Below the pieces are notes generated by a model, which saw only the letters and a program-made list of their open reading frames with translations, was not told where the DNA came from and ran no database searches. Shown here in pieces: positions 50,401 through 63,667 of a DNA stretch of 64,000 nt. Origin of the DNA: Nemopilema nomurai (lineage: Eukaryota; Cnidaria; Scyphozoa; Rhizostomeae; Rhizostomatidae); NCBI GenBank assembly GCA_003864495.1, contig ML133498.1, forward strand, positions 2,709,839 to 2,773,838, given 5' to 3'. The translations under genes and the position numbers were made by a program. How positions within the stretch are numbered: the stretch's first letter is position 1; the number at the start of each line of letters is the position of its first letter.

Positions 50401-52311
50401 TTTCCCTAGGTTGCTTTCAGCTTTTTCTTTATATATCCTACTACGGACTCTGATTGTCACGTCTTTGAAATACTCAATCTTTGCAGGATTATGGGACTTA
50501 GAAGACCATCTCCTTAATATATATCTATCAAGTATACGCACTTTGCATGTATTAACAATACCCACTGTAGCTTGAAATTTGTAAATTAAAGAGTGATTCT
50601 AGTCAGCTCTTATCGTTAAGTGCAAATCAAGGCCGTGATGTTGCAGGAAGTAAGTGAGAAAATTCAGCAGCGAAATGATAAACTAATCAAACAATGTAAA
50701 ATGGCATTACATATATAAAATAAAGTCTGTTAAGTTATTATAAACTATAAAACTATAAAGTTATTTCTAGAAATTAAAGTGGAGATTCGTTATTCCTAGA
50801 ATTTCAAACTAACAAAAGGATTTATTCGTCATGATACTACCACGAGGACTTGCAAAGGGTACACAGTTTTTTAGAATGTCAGAGATTCTCCAGAGTAATT
50901 TGATGAATAAATGGAATTAGCTTGCCCACCTTTTTCTTAATTTTCTTCTAGAAAGGTAATGCTCCTGCTTAGAAATGTATTTTTATCAACAGGCCCGTCC
51001 AACAGTTGGAAAAAAATGAAAAAGAAACATTGGTATTTTTTAACATTTAATATCGTTTTGTCGAAATGATGCTGGGTTCGATTGGTTCGAGTTTATAGAC
51101 AAAAGCTTTGACGCTTGGCTGCAATCGACAAGCTAGTACCAGCACGTATGCATTTTTAATACTGTAGGCCTCATAAAAGGCGGATAGATGAGGCTTCGGC
51201 TCGTTTCTTGAAGGTTTTATTTGCAAAGTATTCAGCACAACCATGAATTGATTAACATGAAACATTTATAGAAAATGCACTGATGTTCCTGGCAGGTTTA
51301 GTGCCATGAGTGAATGATTTAAACCTATTTATTGCTTGACAGAGAATAGCCCATTTTCTACCTGTCAGGCGATTAGATTTTCCGACGATGGTAATTGAGT
51401 GTTTGTATTAGCAGCGAGTCGCAGGTGGACTTGATACAGAACCATGTCAATATACAGTCGCCTTTCTATGGTTGGGATCATATTTGGCATCGGAATTACC
51501 TTGTCTTCAAGTTTGTATGATTGATTCTTGGTTTTAATCCTGGTCAATGTCATTACGCATATCATGGGAAATTAAGAAGTTAAGCAGATTTGTATACAGA
51601 TACTGAAAAAGGAAATAATAATTAAAAGACGCGACAAGGCGTAATTTTCATGGGGCTGTGGTTAGTTATATTTAACTGTATCAATCAAAACACGGTGATT
51701 CTGATCAACAAATAGATCAAAAGTCTTCCGACTTTCCTTTTTTCGTATGATGCAAGGTGCCCTTTCAAAACAACTGTAGTAAACATTGCGATTTAACCAT
51801 TTTGCAGAAGACAAATTTATGTTTACTCTAGAATCCGGTCACCGAGTAATGATCATTAGTTTAAACACATGCTGCTTCTTCACTGTCTATGCTTTCTCTA
51901 TCAGGTTTTAACTGATATTCGAATGGATTTCTAAGCATGGGGATTCTTGTGAGGATGAACACAACGAGGGCACGATCCGTAAGATGGTTTTGAAATCGAG
52001 GCTAATGATGTAACAGTCCTTGTGCATTGCTTTCGAAATGTTGCGCTAGTACTGGAATGCCCGCAATTTGCCGTTGTTGCGCTATCAGTATACGGGGGAG
52101 AGAAGGGCGCTCTTAAATGTGTTGGAGTTAGAGTTGTTTAAGCTTGTGTGCAATGACGGGACAGTCTCCTACCAATAAGTGATTAGAGCCAACCCCCTCC
52201 CCCGTATTAGTGCAGCTCTCCGCAGACATCAGTTTTCCTCGTAATTTCAACCTCTGGTAAGCTTTTACGCCGGAGGCTAGCGCTTTATCGACGTATACTC
52301 AAAGGCGAAGC

Positions 52312-52509
52312 AAGACACTCTCCCAGCGACAGTAAGGCACTCTCCCAGCGACAGCAAGGCACTCTCCCATCGACAGCAAGACACTCTCCCAGCGACCGCA
52401 AGGCACTCTCCCAGCGACAGCAAGACACTCTCCCAGCGACAGCAAGACACTCTCCCAGCCACAGCAAGTTGCTCTCCCAGCGACAGCAAGACACTCTCCC
52501 AGCTAAGCA
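52312..52509. repeat. 22-bp tandem repeat, about nine copies
   Basis: Nine units of 22 bp based on AAGACACTCTCCCAGCGACA. The minus-strand open frames across it, rich in CCRWES, follow from the repeat and are not a gene. Confidence 0.95.
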
Positions 52510-53914
52510 GGGAGTCTAGCATATACTGTTCCACTTTGCATAGATAAAGATCTCCACGACCCGACAAACATGTATATCCTTTACCTCTGGATACAACGTT
52601 TCCACAATAGGATTTGCTGATTCTATTATTGATTACTCAGATCTTTCATCTAGATATGCAGTGTTATTCTTGTGCTTGATGACTCTCTCGTACTTTGTTT
52701 TGTCTATCTATCTTCTGGTTATTAGATTGCCATTCCCCTGAGTATCGTCCTAGCAGTATGGTCAGTCGTTTTACCCACTAACTACTACATGGCTTAAATA
52801 TGTACTGTTGAAGGTTTACCTTTGAAAACGCAAAGGCGCTCTTTTGAGAACACATACTTTAACACACATACAACGCGAGATAAAGGGAATAAACGCCCGC
52901 TTGAGACAAATTGGTGTGGCTTTACCACCACAGCAATCCATCTCTCCACATTCCAACATACTTAAGGAACGAAAATCCAAATCAAGATCTTGCTTCATTA
53001 GAAGTTTCTGTCCATGCCTTAAATGCTGCTATCCGAGCAGGCGAATCTAGGCGCGATCTCATCTTAGCACGTATGGTCACTTTTGGGCATGTACGCGTTT
53101 CGCTTTGCAATACCAAACAAGGCAGAAAATGGCCAGCTCAGATTCATAAAAAAAACTGTTTGATTGGATACGGTAGACTATAATGATAAGATAGATCACA
53201 TGGTCTAGCTCTAAAAGTCAATTAATAAAAAGATGCTAACGTATATTCTAGAAAAATTAGACATGATTACACCACTTTGGCTCTAGCGCTTAGAATACTT
53301 TCAATGTAAACTGATACAATTCGTATTTGTCTTTTCACTTAAGTATTGATATCAAGTATTGGCATTGATAACAAGTATTGATATCATGGCTTCTTTCTAA
53401 AGGCTATTGTCGACATTGTGCATAAGAAGCAATACCTTTTTAGCATCATATCCGACCTTAAAGAAACTCTCAAGTCGGGTAGGCGTAGATTTCATTAAAA
53501 TGCTTTTGACCAGCTTTGGGAACAGCCGTTGAACAAGCAGCGTGGTTGTTGGGCAAACAACGCGAGACAATAGTCAATGTTGCAACCTGCTAGGTCCTAC
53601 TGGCTTATTGAAACCAATCCAATGCTTGCCTGGGTGAATATCGGATTTCTGTAATCAATCGCCTATACGCAAGCAATCCCTGCGAGGTGGCCACTGATTG
53701 GTGTCAGCAGCCCTGTATTGTCATGGGAACAATAATCTATTTCGGTTGGATGGCCATACATAGCCGAGTGCTTATCAATCGTTCACCAGTTGAGTTGCAT
53801 ACAGGTGACAGCAACTTGGTTTATCTACTTATCACAATCGAATGAAGTAACATCAAAGCTCTATGTGGATCTCATGCCTGACGGATACTGCATTCGATTA
53901 TTCGCTTGTACGGG

Positions 53915-56900
53915 ATGGGAACGGGAGTTGGAGCTTTTGCAACATTATTGCCGATTCTCTTCGTGTCTTTTTCCGCCGGAGTGTCTACAAATTGCACTCC
54001 ATCACTCTGCCAGGTCCGCTACGAACTTGCCCGGGAACTCCATTCACTAAGAGGCTTCACTAGTTGTGACGATGTCTATGGATTTGACTGCATCTGCAAT
54101 ACGACCATCGATATCCAGTTTATTGAACATCCTCCATACATTTACGTCGATGCTACAAGCAGGAAGGTAGCCGGGTTACTGCCAGGTATGATGTTTACTT
54201 TGGCATTTCAATCTACATGTGTTCATCATCCAAATAAGCAATTCCTGTTGTTCGCTAGCAGATTAAAGTTCAAAAGCAAATTGAATATTCTTCGTTGGTG
54301 CATATCAAATAAAAACACAAAATTATCGTTATCGTAGGCTTGACTTCTTAAGACTTCTGATTTCTTAAGAATCTAAGCTTGAAGTTTATTGCCTGTTGAA
54401 CATATGTTACAAGTGTACATCTGCTTTTTTACGCTTTTCCCAACATGACTGTCATAGTGTGACTTTCAAACGACAATAGCTTTTCCTTCTATATTTACTC
54501 GCTTTGTTGGATCCCGCAATTAACCTTTCCAGTCAACCATTGGATTTTTATTACGCAGAGTTTTTATTACAAAGTTTGATAAACGCATATTTGTTTGAGA
54601 TAATTCTAAAGCAAACCGATTCCATAAACCATTCTATCGAATGTTAACTTCATAATTTGTGTTGTAGGCGAATTCCACAGGGTTTAGTAATCGTCTAAGA
54701 ACCATAACGGAGTTTGGCATTTAAGGTCTTAAAATAATAATGTTTACAAAATGTGCTCTTTATGTATAGTCTAGCCTCTATAGAAATTGATGTTGTATTT
54801 AGAGAGTCCCTAAGCGTTAGCGAAGCGAATCTTTTTGATACACGTTGGAGTTTCCAAACGTTTCGGAGAAGACAAAAAGGTTTAGTCTTTCCAAGCTCAA
54901 TATTTAAAGAATCAGTGGAATCAGGAATAAACTAATTTCTAAATATCTAAATAGGACCAACTTCGTACTCCATGAAAGATCAAAGCTCTTTCGAGGTGCG
55001 CATTCCCTGGTAATTCGTGCGTCACCTTTTATTTATGAAAAAAATTAGTTTTATTTCTTAGAAGAAGATATCTGTTTGTTGCTAAAATACGCTAGTGAAA
55101 TCCCAACCAGCTCAAACAGTTCAAAAATCACTAGTCAATAATTCTTGGGCATCTTCCTTTCGATGGGAAAGGAAGTTTGAAATTCCTCACTGCACTTCTT
55201 TCAAAATCAGCTTATTTTTAGTATTTTAACGATGGCCCTGCGCGGAGACAAGAATTAGAACCTTGCTACAAAAAATTGGGACTGTTGATGAACACCACGT
55301 ACCTTATGTATTTAAATGTTAATAGGCCTTTGACATTAAGTCGGGTCGAAATACTTTGTTTCGAATGGTTGGTGAAATTCCATTCGTCGTTATGGGCCGT
55401 ATTGCTCCATTGATTCAGTAGTGGGGCTCTACCCCTGGTACCCTCATCATAAACTCTATAAATATTTCTTATTTGCTTTGCTCGTAGCTATGTTTACCTT
55501 GATTCATCTGATTGCAGTTAACCCACAACTTTGCAATGATTAGCGTGGTTAATTATGTCTGAGCACCACACATTCGATCAAGGGCCATAAAGTCCAGCAT
55601 TGTGTGATTGTTAGAAGAATGTTTGATTAGGAACTGCTGGTGACACTTTGGTGTTTGTTATGTTGATTGACCGTTGCTGATATCACAAGACACAAATCAT
55701 TGTGATTTTATCGTAAGTTTAGATACCAACTTCGTAGGCATTCATGAATAAAATAACACCTGAGAGAAACGAACTACCAGCTTGTCAATCACTATGGGCT
55801 TTGAAACAAATGGCCATTTTCCTTTCAGAAAGCCAAGATGTCCTTTAAATTTAGATACTGCATTGATAATTATCAATGTTGTCATTTGGTTCTATTCAGT
55901 TCTGTGACCTAACCTGTGGGCTGGAATATTTGAGTTGGCTGGTTGACAATGTTATCTAGGGTCGGCGTTAAATCCTCAAAATGCTAAACTAAAAATGGTT
56001 TTAACTTCAGTGTAAGAGATGCAAAGCTATGCTTTCAACGCCTAGTTAATGCCAACTACATGGATGAGGGTAGATGACATAGATTTGGTTTACTGTTTGG
56101 TGTCTTGGCTGTCAGTCAATCCTTAATGCTTGAGCTGTGTCTTACCATCGTAGGCCGAGGGTGCAAAGATTCCAAAATTACTCTAGATTCCTAGGATTCA
56201 AGCAGAAACATCAAGTGCAGTATTGCTTCAATCTGTCAAGTAATTAAAAGCTTCAGGGTGTAATTTTTGCATCACTGGATATCGTAGGATGCTTCCTAAA
56301 TGAAATAATCATGTCTTGTATCATACAAGTGTTGAAACCGTAGCTTTGATGACGTAGCGCAGAGCCCTACACACTCGTATGCAGCAGAACCCAGTATTTC
56401 TCGTTGCCCAGTGATGCAATGGATACACTCACGCACCGTTCTAAGTATAGAGTTCCATTGGACGTCATGCTGCTGCCCTTGAGTCCAGATAAGCTTGTTT
56501 ACTAAATACGTTTTTGAACGATCTACTTTAAACAATGCTACCTCAGAAGCGTTTCCAAAGACCTGCAAAAAACACCCTAGGGTCTCTTCTAGGGAATAGC
56601 TACTCCTTTGTAGGTCTAGGGCATAAATGCTCTTCTTATTAGAAGACCCTACGGGCACTGTCAGCAGTGCAATTTCTTACCAACAAGGGGCCACAAACAC
56701 CAGACCCATTAGGCTCTGTTACGGAATTCGTTGTATTCACGCTTGGTTGATTTGTAATGGTATGTTCCATAGTATACGTGAATGCATACACGGCTTGTCT
56801 TCTACTTTCCCTCCGGTCATTTAGAGCCTGACGCAAACTCTTAGAATGACACTGATGCCAATTCTTAGAATAAGTACTACAATACGTGTTCCTTGTCTAT

Positions 56901-59900
56901 AGCTACCAATGTTGTATATGATAGAAAGACTCTATACCTCAAACAAGAACGCATAGGCTCTGTTTTGTCATGGCCTAGCCTTTTGTCTGTTATAGGGATT
57001 CTCAAGCAGGCCTTATCAGCATGTTGCAACAATTGCACAAGAATCCGCTACCTGAAACCCTACAAGACGACCACCGAGGCCATCATCATGTTCATGTCGT
57101 CTACCATCCTATTGCCCTTCGTTACGTACTCGAACGCAAGAACGGCTGTTGGCGATATATTCATTCCCACTCTACGGACCAAAGGCGTTGCGTACATCAC
57201 AAGCGAGGAAATAAGCATGCAGCATTTCAACAAATTCGCAAACTCGATATCATCCAACTGGCCTCTATTCTGCATTTCACTGTTACTTGCCGTGGATGCT
57301 GGCATCATTGTTTGGATTTTGGTGTGTATCTTCTTTTCCGCATTTGCATTAGGGCCTCGCATAGATTTAAATTGAGACTCATCTTCTAGCTGTTTTGCTT
57401 TGATGTTAGTCGCAATACGAAGGTTCGTGAAAAGCAGTATAATTGTTTTGAGTTTCAACAGAGCAGTGTTAAGAGCCATTCTTCTTTCGCATGTGTACTA
57501 AATCCCTGACTCATTATTACTTGCTGCAATGGTTTTTTTTGCTATTAGACATTCAAAATAGGACGTTATTTTGCCGATCCTGACTGAAATGGAACCTTCC
57601 TCTGTTTGGTCGATTTCCTTTCGATGAAATCCTTCTTTGTCATCAGACTTATCCAAAGCCTTAAGTCATAAAATTCGACGTAGTGTATGTTAAATGATGT
57701 CATCACCGAGGCTCGAAGATGTTCTTTAGTACACTGTATTCTCCATTAGGCAATGATATTTACTTGCTTTTTAACCCTTTGTAATCATTACGTAATTTTG
57801 CGCTGCCTTGGACATACAATCGATAGAATCCTTTACTGCCTATGCAGGAGGCATTTTTCAAGCGCTAAATTCTCTATAGTCTAGCGTAGATATCACTGCC
57901 CTTAAAGAACTACATTTGCTCATGGCTGTCAAATAAAGTTGTAAAATTCAAACTTAACGTAGGACTGCGGAAGAAACAGGGACGAATTCCCTCAAGACTT
58001 TGTCCAAGGCTGTCTGGAAGGACTATGGTGGGCTTACGTCAGCATGACTACGGTTGGGTATGTACCACGTGTTAATCGTTCCATTGTTACGCTAGCGTGT
58101 TTGGTTTAACCTTTCCATCCCTGGTGAGCAATCAAATCTCGATATAAGAGGGGCGAAAAGGGCGAAAAAATTGCTCCTTTATCCAATCCAAATTGCAAAA
58201 TAGATTCCAAGTTATCTCCTGGCCAAATTATACCATATTGCTTTTGACGTCATCCCGAACTGTTTTTTTCTAGATATAAACGGATGATTAAGAAAGACGA
58301 TATCATAGTTCTGTACTCTCATTGCGACCATTCAATCTATAAGTCATATCTTTGCTGCAAAATAAGCCATTGACGATCCTTGAATGTGAGCCAGGTTCCA
58401 TGTTGTTCATGCTGTCTCACTTCAACAGTCTTAAGTGTCAACATATATTAATCAGACTTCTGATACGATAGTTTGATTCAAAGTCACATCTAGCCTTCTT
58501 TGTGTCCTGTTACAGTGCTTATTAGCAATGCCGTTTGCACTAATGGCACTTCTTTGCAAAGTGGTTTCAATACGCACAAAGATCAGGCAGACTAACATTT
58601 TCACTTTATAAGGACCAGATAATGAACCTATGCACCCAGGTTTGAAAACGACACTCAACAGTTATGGTGATGGATGATTTGTATGGACCATAAACTCTGA
58701 ACATGTTCATCCAAATCCTAAGATGATTTTTTTTGGATCCCAAAGACACTCCCTGAAATTGATCGAGTTCTCTGAGACTTGAGTAGAGTTTTCGCGTAAT
58801 TATTTCGTTTGGCTCTGTTTCCTGGATTCAATTGTTTAATTACATGACGTATTCAATTTCTCCTTAAGTCAGGATAAGATTGGGGTGATGAGATCGTTGT
58901 TCCCAACCAACATTTCATGAAGCAAGCGATCTGTTAAGTTCACCCATTTTGAGCGGTCTTAGACTTAAGCACGTGCTTCAATGGCCTAAAAGGGACTACG
59001 AGGCACCTCCCTCTTTTGTTCAAGACCTACAAAAGAGACTTTGTGTCTCCTCGTTTCTATCTTGCTCGTGATTGGTCGTGCCAACTGTGTTATGCTCGTA
59101 AAGGAAGATTGTCATCCACATTTCAAAATAACCTCTGATTTGGACATGACTTCAGGATACTAAGAATGCCGATTAAGAACAAAGCTGATTACTTCTTAAT
59201 AAGCGAATATTTGCATTAGGATGCTTCGGATATCCAAAAGCTGATCAAACATGGCTGCAGGCGGTCTTGAATCACAAAGCATCTTGCAAAAGTGATTAAA
59301 TCCGCAAAAAGATTTCGCAGCAGTTTTGCAGCCGTCTGCTAATTTGGATTCTTGGGAGACAATAGACTGATTATTTTTTGAGAATGAAATTATTTTATTA
59401 CATACTTACATTGAAAAGTGAAGAGGGTTTGAAGCTAAGAATTTTGACATTGCTAAATTGCTGCATCGCTAAAAGGCTTTGCGCCTCGTCTAATCGGCTG
59501 ATGCTTTTAAGTCCATTTTACTGCACAGTGGTATCCATAAAAGCACAGGTATTTGGTACCGATACTGATAGCGAAAGCTTTTGGTTTGTTTTTGTTCTTT
59601 GGACTAAGATGAAAGAGAATAATTTCTCCTATATATCAATCACTTTTCTACATAACGTTTTTCATTCCATGTTGCATTATTGTTTTACAGAATTTATCAG
59701 TTTTACATTTGCATTGGCAGAATTAATGTCATAACTACATTTAGAAGGTCGAGTCTTATTCTGTATCATAGATCTACGCTTCTAATAAGCGTAGTTAAGT
59801 TAGTTATTGGAGTTAAGTTAATGTTTGTCGTCCTACAAGGATCATTTCTCGGCACCTTAGATGCATCGCTTCTATTTCCCGAAACGCCCGATTCCTTCCT

Positions 59901-62900
59901 AATGTTTCTGTTATTTTGGTGGACATGCAAATAAAGATGGCACTGATACTGCTTGCTATTAATATAAATTTAGGTAATTGTTCGAGTGAACTGAGCATGC
60001 TACAAAAAACTACTGTTTACGTTTTCAGAATTTTTCGTCTAGGTATGGAGATAAGACTCCCAAAACTTTGGCAGCAAGAGCTTTTGGCATTGTTTGGATA
60101 ACAGTCGGCATCTCCTTGTCTGGTATTTTCACTGCCTCCTTGATAACCGGTATGACCCAGTCATTGAACGATGGACCACTGAACATCGAAGGAAAAACGG
60201 TAATCCTGATCTTAACTAATTTTAGTGCTAAACTTGTCTAATTGATAGACAGTCCCGATTATGTAATTAATCCAAGTAATCTTGTCTGCATGAATCTCTG
60301 GATTATGCATCTGTATGAAGATTAATTCAGCGTAAATACGATTAATGCCTCCTCTAATCGAGTTTGCAGATCATACAGAGAGAGGCTGCTATCAAAAACA
60401 GAGATCTTCTCTTTGTGAGGACCTGTTGAATTCATCAAATGTTTTGCTTAGATAACTTGAGACTTTGTTGCGGTACCTCGTGTTTCAATTTCCTCCTGTA
60501 CATCAGGCTTAACTCTCTGTATTCACACGTATTAGCTATTTCATTTGTTTTGCTTTGGTTGTACAATGCTACTTCACATTGCTACAGTAACCTGATTTTA
60601 TTCATGGAATTTCAAACAGGCGAATGTTTACGTTTTCTCAACATTGGAGGTTGTGCGTGTGAACAACATCAGATTTTAGGGGCAAACATTGGCATGAAAC
60701 ATCAATCTCGTTGTTCGGTTACGTCAATGCCTAAGATCTTGAATGGCTCAGAAAAGCTCAACGGGCTGATCGGTTAAATAAACTCTTGTGTGCAAGGCAA
60801 CACGACTGGAATCCCACTGGTGTTGTGTGCATTAATTTTGAAAGCTGGATACTACTTTGTAGGTTGTAAATGAATGATATAAGGTAGCTCTGAAAAGCAA
60901 CATGCTTGAAGCTTGACAACTGAAAGCAGGTGATGAAAGTCAAGGGAAGATAATGGGGTATTCACTAACATGAATAGGCAAAGGCCCTCTTAAATGGGTT
61001 TAATTTTTAATAAAGTAAATTTATCAGAGAATAACAAGGGGAGGGAGTCGAGGGTGAGGATATTTTCTTTCTAACGTGGTGCTCGTTTCACAAGCTCTCC
61101 AATCTTTATCATCAATTGACTCTTCTTTCCTCAATTTATTTTTAGGTAGGGATACTAAATGCAACAAGGTACGAGCTCATAATTGCAATGAGAGAAGGAG
61201 CTGAAGTTAGAGGTACAAACATAAAGTATTGAGAACTTACAGTATAATCTTGACCCGCGAGGACCATACTTTATTCCCAAATAATATTTTTGACTCGGTT
61301 CCTGTATGCACTTGTGAATGTTACTACAAGCAAAAATTTAAATGCGATGTTTGGTAAGGCACATCACTGAAGTGCGTTTGAAATATTTACTGTCAGTAAC
61401 ATCAAGCTTCATAGAGTATCTCTAGTATCGCAATATCAATATAAAAAAAAAATGCTTACGTAAGAGCGTTATTGTAAGCCAAATGCAAAGTGTCCCATAA
61501 TGCTGGAAAACGAAGGTGCAAGAGACTAAAATTAGGAGCACATGATTGGCTGTGTTTTGACCAATCAGCGTTCACTAACACTTGCTTTAAGACGGTTCCA
61601 AGAGTTAAGCCGAACAATTTCTGTCTACATAGAAGTACGTTTGTATACTCTGAGGAGTGTCGATCGAAAAAATACGTAAAGCGTTTAGAATTTTTGGTTC
61701 CGCTGCTACATGCAATTATAAAGTTGAAGAAATTTGTTCTGACTGCAGTACGAGAGCAGACTTTTTGTCCTCAACCTTTTCTATATTTCCAAACACGCGC
61801 ACAAGCAACGTCAATTTTGAATCTTCTCATATTTGCCTTCTAGGTTTCGCTACATACAAGCAACTGATTACAGAAATGCAAAATGGAAAGCTACATTCGT
61901 TTTTTCGTCAAAGCAATTTTTTATAAAGAGTCATCAACAGAGTATCCGTCTTGTCTTTTATGAAAGTGCTACAATTATATCTTCAATGATGCTAACTAGA
62001 ATAATGAGCTCCATCTGGCAATCGTCTGATGAAAGTTTGCGTGCGTGATGAAAGACATTCTTGGTGTAAAAACTATTGAAGCCTAAAAGTAGCAGATGAT
62101 CATTGACAAAAAAAGAAGTTGACAGTCATTTCTAGCTCTCAATAGACTTGCTTCCATACCTTGAATGCGCACCCAAGATACCCAAATTGCCGAGGCGGAA
62201 GAAAGTGATCCTACTTTTCGCGGCTCGACAATGTCCCGCCTAGTGGAGATTGGGCTTAATGCAAACAGTTTCTATCAAAATTATGAGCAGTTTCACCAAC
62301 AATCATTGTTCTATATTACGTCCTTCGTGAACCGGTGGCCTATATTTAAAGCTAGCTTGTATTTTAGGTATTCTAATGGATATCCTTGTCCTGAAATACT
62401 ACTGGGTCGACCTGGAGAAGGATATTGTCAATATTCATTACAGAATGAATGCTTTTACAAATTCAGACACAAGCTTTGGCATCCTGTTTTCGCAGTCAGA
62501 CGATAACGTGACAAATAAAGCCATGGGGAAGTTTCTTGAAAATTTTTTCCTGGAAAATCGTGACAACATGGATGTCCTTTTCAAAATGGCCGAGAAAGAC
62601 ATTACCAGACCTGTACGTTTATATAGCTAAAGTTGTCTAGAGCCTAATTTATTCTTATGGAAATGGAGTTTTAATCTTTGCTTTTGTGCAGATTTTTTGT
62701 GTGAAAAAAACTGGACCCTTTTGGTGGAGCAGCCCCTGATATCAAGCTCATTTAGTTTTATCAGAAGTTGTTGCCTATTGCCTAAGGGTTTGTTGTCACG
62801 TATTAAGCCAGAGGGTTTGCTGAGCTGCAAGCACCCAGTTAGTGATTTTTGTATTGATGAACTACACCTTTATTCATAGATAAACGCGTGACATATTATG

Positions 62901-63667
62901 TAAATTATAGGGATGTATGAGAAAATAGATCTTTTTTCTTTAGTTAACTTAACAATTTGAGTAAACTCTAGTAAGCACAGTTCAAATATAAGAACTTGAA
63001 AGCCTACATGGTGTTAGAATGTTTGCTTTTTCTTGATGTCATCCAGATGCACATCAATGTCATGATCCGAAAAGCTTCAAATCCTGAAGTATTTTTTTGT
63101 ATTTCTTATAGTTGGCAAAAGGACTTGAAATAGACAACAAGGAAAAATCGATTTTCAATGCGCCAGAGATCTATAAGCTTCTTTTTAAATACATCGGAGT
63201 AGCTACATTGGTTCTGTTTGTTATTGGGTTTGCCTACGAAAAGATAAAGAATTGGTTGAAAGTGTACTTGACTAAGCGAAGAGAGAGAAAATGCAGTCAA
63301 CTGGGTGAGTTGAGGCCAATGCATGTTTATGAATATTTATACTTCGATGAATTTCTGGGACTGAGCTGAGAGTACAAAGATTCCCTTAGTCCACAGTATG
63401 TCTATTAACACGAGGCACCATTTTATTTCATCCTACTTATTCTACCATTTTCTCAAAAAAGGAATAAAGATTTGTTACATCAATTTTTCAGATGCGGTGA
63501 CAAATACCCCAGGCACACCCTCTTCGCTTCCATTTTTATATTCTTCTTCGAGTAGATCGTACTTTAATCTCAATAGCCTATATAGCAAGTCTCTGTCTTT
63601 TAATTTCGTGTCATTTGTCTATCCTTCCACCACCATAACCGTCAAAATATTCAAAATGTTTTCCTAG
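53915..63667 (+). CDS. iGluR-like ligand-binding potassium channel (GluR0-type architecture)
   Basis: Predicted plasma-membrane channel of about 530 aa. Exons: 53915-54185, 56996-57321, 57963-58057, 60043-60199, 61146-61212, 61844-61906, 62368-62612, 63112-63304, 63492-63667. Residues 1-25 are a signal peptide. IEHPPYIYVDATSRKVAGLL (70-89) resembles the start of an ionotropic glutamate receptor S1 lobe. TM1 is about 179-199. The pore loop EGLWWAYVSMTTVGYGD (218-234) holds the K+ filter TVGYGD. TM2 is about 240-266. S2 includes VGILNATRYELI, FATYKQLITEMQNGKL, ILMDILVLKYY and TSFGILFS. TM3 is about 431-450, followed by a Ser-rich tail. This S1-TM1-P-TM2-S2-TM3 order is that of bacterial GluR0 and rotifer AvGluR1. 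All junctions fit in phase, but the donor after 61906 is weak (GTCAAA), so that join is uncertain. The ligand is unknown. Confidence 0.88.
56296..56836 (-). pseudogene. Unidentified minus-strand coding-like fragment in an intron
   Basis: Two adjoining minus-strand frames, 56836-56639 and 56658-56296, have protein-like composition. The second runs 120 codons, with LQRSSYSLEETLGCFLQVFG and KTYLVNKLIWTQGQQ, and closes at TRHDYFI. The join needs a frameshift. It lies in the first intron of the potassium-channel gene. No family is recognised; a decayed element or captured gene fragment is possible, as is chance. Confidence 0.25.
61490..61760 (+). mobile_element. Diverged copy of the 17766-18061 MITE family
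   Basis: GATTGGCTGTGTTTTGACCA near the left, then CGTTTGTATACTCTGAGGAG, TGTCGATCGAAAAAATACG and GGTTCCGCTGCTA near the right, follow the order of the intact element at 17766-18061. It lies in the intron just before the exon at 61844. Edges are approximate. Confidence 0.6.

Larger units (their letters stand above)
48171..53914. other. Intergenic region between the repeat paralogue and the K-channel gene
   Basis: No supported gene. It holds the local repeat pair at 48650/49555 and tandem arrays at 50250-50400 and 52312-52509. Noncoding exons of the downstream gene may be present near its 3' edge, since no 5' UTR splice site could be fixed. Confidence 0.5.

Noticed and set aside
52277..52567. 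CCRWES repeat protein on the minus strand
   Set aside because: A product of the 22-bp tandem array; several frames are open together.
52911..53183. Plus-strand frame with LASLEVSVHALNAAIRAGES
   Set aside because: Looks like a possible element relic, but it overlaps another open frame and has no recognisable domain.
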